From JAIYDQ01 sp034408855 (GTDB taxonomy: Bacteria > Planctomycetota > Planctomycetia > Pirellulales > Pirellulaceae): 64,000 bases of DNA. The position numbers and the translations under genes were made by a program. The notes under the pieces were generated by a model. It made no database searches. It saw only the letters and a program-made list of their open reading frames with translations, and was not told the origin of the DNA. Within the stretch, counting starts at the first letter, position 1, and every line of letters starts with the position of its first letter. Shown here piece after piece: positions 61,065-64,000 of the stretch. The stretch covers positions 1 to 64,000 of the forward strand of contig JAWXCK010000303.1 of the NCBI GenBank assembly GCA_034408855.1. The letters are read 5' to 3'.

Positions 61065-64000
61065 GGTGTTTCGCGCCGGGTAGCAGGTGTTGCTTCCAAG
61101 CGATTGAAATACTGGTTCAAACCGTCGCGAAACTCTTCGGGCAACGACGAGCTGGATTGCCCAGTGGCTTGCGAAATCTCGCGAGCTTCTAGCTTTTCTT
61201 TCGGGTTCAAACCGGTACCCAAAAGCGCCAGAGCCGCATCGGTCGTATCACCCTTGCCGCCGCCGCCGGGGGCTTTCCCTGATCCGCCACCCGATTTTGG
61301 ATTGATACGTTTCGATTGAAGCAACAACTCGACAATCTCCGTTTGAATTGCGAGCGATACGCGGCCGGTATCGGGCTTCTCAAAAATACTGACCGAATCG
61401 ACCATCAAGCTTGTAGCTTCGCTAAGTTGTCCAATTTCTTTGGCAAAGCGTTCCGTCCCTTCCGGTAGCGCTGCGATTTTTTCTACTACTTCACCGACTC
61501 GATTTGCGAGCTCTTCTTGTTGCCCGGACAATCGATGGCTGGCTCGATGATGTTCGTCTTTGCCAGCCGCTTCACGAGCCTGCTCGACAACGCGAGTCTC
61601 TTCTCGAACATTGACTTGTCCTTCGATAATTTGCAATACCTCCAGGACAACTGACGGCGGCAAGCTATCAGAGTTTTTAGAACCGGGGCAGCTTCCCTTG
61701 CAGGCCGGATCGACTAAATCTTCGGCCCAGCGATCCATCGTATCCGACCAGAATTCGGCCTGTGCGATCGACATTCCTTGTTCCTTGCGCAACTCATCGC
61801 CAAGTTGTCGAATCGCGGCTACGACTTGCACATCTTGCATTTCCTTGAGCACGTCGCGAAACTTGATATCGCGACGACGCTCGTAGAATGCTTCAAGATC
61901 GTCGACGATGTTCGAGACTTTTTCACTGCCGCGCTTTTCGATCTCAGTCAAGTCATTAAGAGTTTCGCCGGTATCCCGTCGGACTGCTCCATTGGAAGCT
62001 GCCAAGATTCCTTGAATGCGTTTCCCGATTTCCTGAGCAACTTGCGTTTGCTCTCGCGAAGCCGCCTTAAGGCGTTTGACCAAGGTGCTCCCTTCCAATT
62101 CACCGAGAATTTTATTCATCTCGTCAGCAAGTCTTTCAAACTCGGCGAGTAAATCTTCCTGCTCATGGACCGCCGCGTTCGTCGCTTCTTGAGCAGGTGC
62201 TTCGGGAGTCGGTTCGGCTTTCTGCGGCGGGCCGATCAAAACAGTCGTGGGCAACTGAAGTTTTGATTCACCGGGGTTACTTGGCTTGCCTTCGCCCTCG
62301 GGTAATTTTTCGGGCGGAGGTTGCTGCGAAGATTCGACGTCGACGATCGAAGGCATCGGCGGCTTTGCTAATTTCTCATTTGCCTGTTCCTCGCTATCTG
62401 GCGCGGCATTATTCAGTGAGGTTGGCAAGTTGCGAACGATACCCGTCGCTGGTCCCGATTCTTTCTTCGAAGCACTCGATGACTTGCTTTCACGGGCAGC
62501 TTGTTGAAGAAGGTCGGTGACTTTTGGCATCCGATTGGACGAAATGTCGTTCAGCGTTTTGAGTATCTCTGCCCATCGTTCCAAATGCCCAACTCCAACT
62601 TCAGGATTCCTCGCCGCTTGACGCAGTAGATCTTCGCCCGAGTTAGTCAAGCTACGAAGACGACGTTCGTTGGATGCTTCTCCAGCGGCTTGTTCTTCGA
62701 GTCGTTGTCGAGTTGTCGAATCCTCGAATGCCGAACTTGGTAAGGCACGCAGCTCTTTGTTGGTTTGATACAGTTGCAGCTCGCGATCGCGGACGTCCAA
62801 CGACTGCCGATGCCATTTATTGAGTTGTTCGGTGATCCAAATCGCATGTTCATCCGGAGTCAAGACGAGCAGTCGATGAGGCAGTGAATAGCTTTTGGGG
62901 CGACCTGGTAAATAATCTTCGACCCATAACCGAAGTTCTATTGCCTTGGATTCAATTCCAAAATCGATCGCTCGAAACGTTCCAAGCGAAGTAAAATTTG
63001 TTTGATCGGGACCACCATTAGCCAATATTCGTGTCGCGATCGGATTAAGTTCCGCAGCATTTGTTTCGTTCAGCTCCGAATACTCTGTCCATTCCAGTCC
63101 GACTTGCTTCACACCAAAATCATCGGTCGCCAGAATCCGAAAATTCAATTGCTCGGTGTTCAGTACAATCGCCTGTCGCGCCAAGTCTTCGGTTGCAATC
63201 AACGGCGGTGCGTCGGCCAACCCGACGACCGAAATGCGGAGCGGAGTATGCGATGTCAGTCCATCTTCGTCGGACCAATTCATCGATAGATTCGAAACGC
63301 CTTCGAGAATGTCGATCTCCTCGCTTTGAATTTCGGCATCGTTTGCTTTTATGCCGAGCACCGAAAAAGGCTTTGCAGTCGTCGCAGAATTTGATACCGT
63401 CGAATCGCCATTACTTTTTGTTTCCTTCGCGTCAGCTACTATCGGCATGTCGAGCGACGGTAGCTGCGCATACAATTGAGCCGATTGCAATGGTCGATTG
63501 GCAATGGCTTCTAAGAAGATTCGTGAACCTGCCACGACGCTTAGCGTTCCACCTCGCAAATCGCGATCGGAAGCGTCTGGCAGTTGTAAGTAGTCGGGCA
63601 AGCGAACCTCGGCGCGAATGCTTGTCAGTACCGGTCGCAGCTTGGGTTCAATCTTCATACGATGCGTATAGTCGCCGATTCGAAGATCGAGCATAGAATT
63701 AGAATTCAAGCTTGGCAAGACGAATTGGTATTGATTGGACTCGAGTTTGCTTTCGGTGGGTTGATTCCTGGCGAGAACAGCCGTTCCGCGACTTGGCGAC
63801 CATCGCGTTTTATTAGTCAGATTCGCTTGAAGCGTAAACGATTCGCCATGCGGTACGACTAGGTTGCTTGGCAAGCGTTCGATTTGGGCAAACGTGTAGC
63901 GGTCGATCCTGCTCCAAGGTGCAAGCAATCGCTTGGCAGCATTCCATGTAGCACTGGGAATAACAACCATCAAGACCAAAGCCAATGCACCGAGGACAGC
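61061..64000 (-). CDS. Very large DUF4175/BatA-like membrane protein (5' truncated)
   Basis: At least 974 residues; the frame is open to the window edge, so the N-terminus is missing. The visible start, AVLGALALVLMVVIPSA, is a membrane helix. A beta-rich region follows to about 400, with strands like VVPHGESFTLQANL. From about 400 the protein is helical and acidic, with a Pro/Glu/Ser-rich linker near 560-640 and a Gly-rich GGGSGKAPGGGGKGD near the end. The layout resembles DUF4175 proteins found in MoxR/BatA-type clusters. It is the first visible gene of the operon and overlaps the next start by 4 bases. Confidence 0.65.
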   Translation of the reverse strand, partial: AVLGALALVLMVVIPSATWNAAKRLLAPWSRIDRYTFAQIERLPSNLVVPHGESFTLQANLTNKTRWSPSRGTAVLARNQPTESKLESNQYQFVLPSLNSNSMLDLRIGDYTHRMKIEPKLRPVLTSIRAEVRLPDYLQLPDASDRDLRGGTLSVVAGSRIFLEAIANRPLQSAQLYAQLPSLDMPIVADAKETKSNGDSTVSNSATTAKPFSVLGIKANDAEIQSEEIDILEGVSNLSMNWSDEDGLTSHTPLRISVVGLADAPPLIATEDLARQAIVLNTEQLNFRILATDDFGVKQVGLEWTEYSELNETNAAELNPIATRILANGGPDQTNFTSLGTFRAIDFGIESKAIELRLWVEDYLPGRPKSYSLPHRLLVLTPDEHAIWITEQLNKWHRQSLDVRDRELQLYQTNKELRALPSSAFEDSTTRQRLEEQAAGEASNERRLRSLTNSGEDLLRQAARNPEVGVGHLERWAEILKTLNDISSNRMPKVTDLLQQAARESKSSSASKKESGPATGIVRNLPTSLNNAAPDSEEQANEKLAKPPMPSIVDVESSQQPPPEKLPEGEGKPSNPGESKLQLPTTVLIGPPQKAEPTPEAPAQEATNAAVHEQEDLLAEFERLADEMNKILGELEGSTLVKRLKAASREQTQVAQEIGKRIQGILAASNGAVRRDTGETLNDLTEIEKRGSEKVSNIVDDLEAFYERRRDIKFRDVLKEMQDVQVVAAIRQLGDELRKEQGMSIAQAEFWSDTMDRWAEDLVDPACKGSCPGSKNSDSLPPSVVLEVLQIIEGQVNVREETRVVEQAREAAGKDEHHRASHRLSGQQEELANRVGEVVEKIAALPEGTERFAKEIGQLSEATSLMVDSVSIFEKPDTGRVSLAIQTEIVELLLQSKRINPKSGGGSGKAPGGGGKGDTTDAALALLGTGLNPKEKLEAREISQATGQSSSSLPEEFRDGLNQYFNRLEATPATRRETP

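Overview
The window looks like chromosomal DNA of a planctomycete, most likely a Pirellulales-type member of the Planctomycetota. The evidence is the set of lineage-typical families. These are DUF1501/DUF1800 pairs, a cytochrome c-DUF1549-DUF1553 (PSD1) protein next to a DUF1501 protein, several formylglycine sulfatases, a LEPR-XLL-type N-terminus with ELW repeats and a dockerin, a YHYH protein, and Ser/Thr kinases. Base composition is moderate and intergenic regions carry dispersed palindromic repeats. No rRNA, tRNA, CRISPR array, transposase or prophage was recognised.

Layout. Positions 1-3.9 kb hold the 3' end of a malectin-like gene, a lipoprotein gene, and a leftward YHYH/PQQ-propeller pair. 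From 4.1 to 12.1 kb lies a leftward cassette of DUF1800-DUF1501 present twice in tandem, ending in a strong terminator near 4.04 kb. From 12.4 to 15.7 kb is a leftward gene set: HAMP-like membrane protein, TadE, VWA/TadG, TadE and a DMT transporter. Divergent from it (15.9-20.3 kb) are a Ser/Thr kinase, a Pil_N/BON-type pilus protein without a secretin, and a predicted outer-membrane barrel. HolB, a convergent VanZ-like protein and a giant coiled-coil protein with a TPM-like N-terminus follow to 26.1 kb.

From 26.4 to 44.7 kb the region is secretory and catabolic: a 1529-aa ELW-repeat surface protein, three sulfatases (one fused to an esterase), a DUF4256 protein, a DUF805-SRPBCC fusion, and a PSD1/DUF1501 pair. 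A truncated Uma2 relic abuts one sulfatase exactly at its stop codon. From 44.8 to 55.0 kb come rod-binding FlgJ-like and FlgI genes, an isoaspartyl peptidase, a 1251-aa kinase-ATPase, a glycosyltransferase, a four-CBS protein, and an unusual receiver-ATPase-FHA fusion.

From 55.2 kb to the window end a tightly packed leftward operon encodes five proteins. They are a very large DUF4175/BatA-like membrane protein (cut by the window edge), two paralogous exported proteins with LTxxQ-like motifs, a squalene-cyclase-repeat protein, and a 957-aa exported protein ending in a TlpA-like thioredoxin. This is the best candidate here for an undescribed envelope system. Two of its genes have dispersed repeats inside their apparent N-terminal coding sequence.

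All calls come from reading sequence and motifs by eye; no database search was run.
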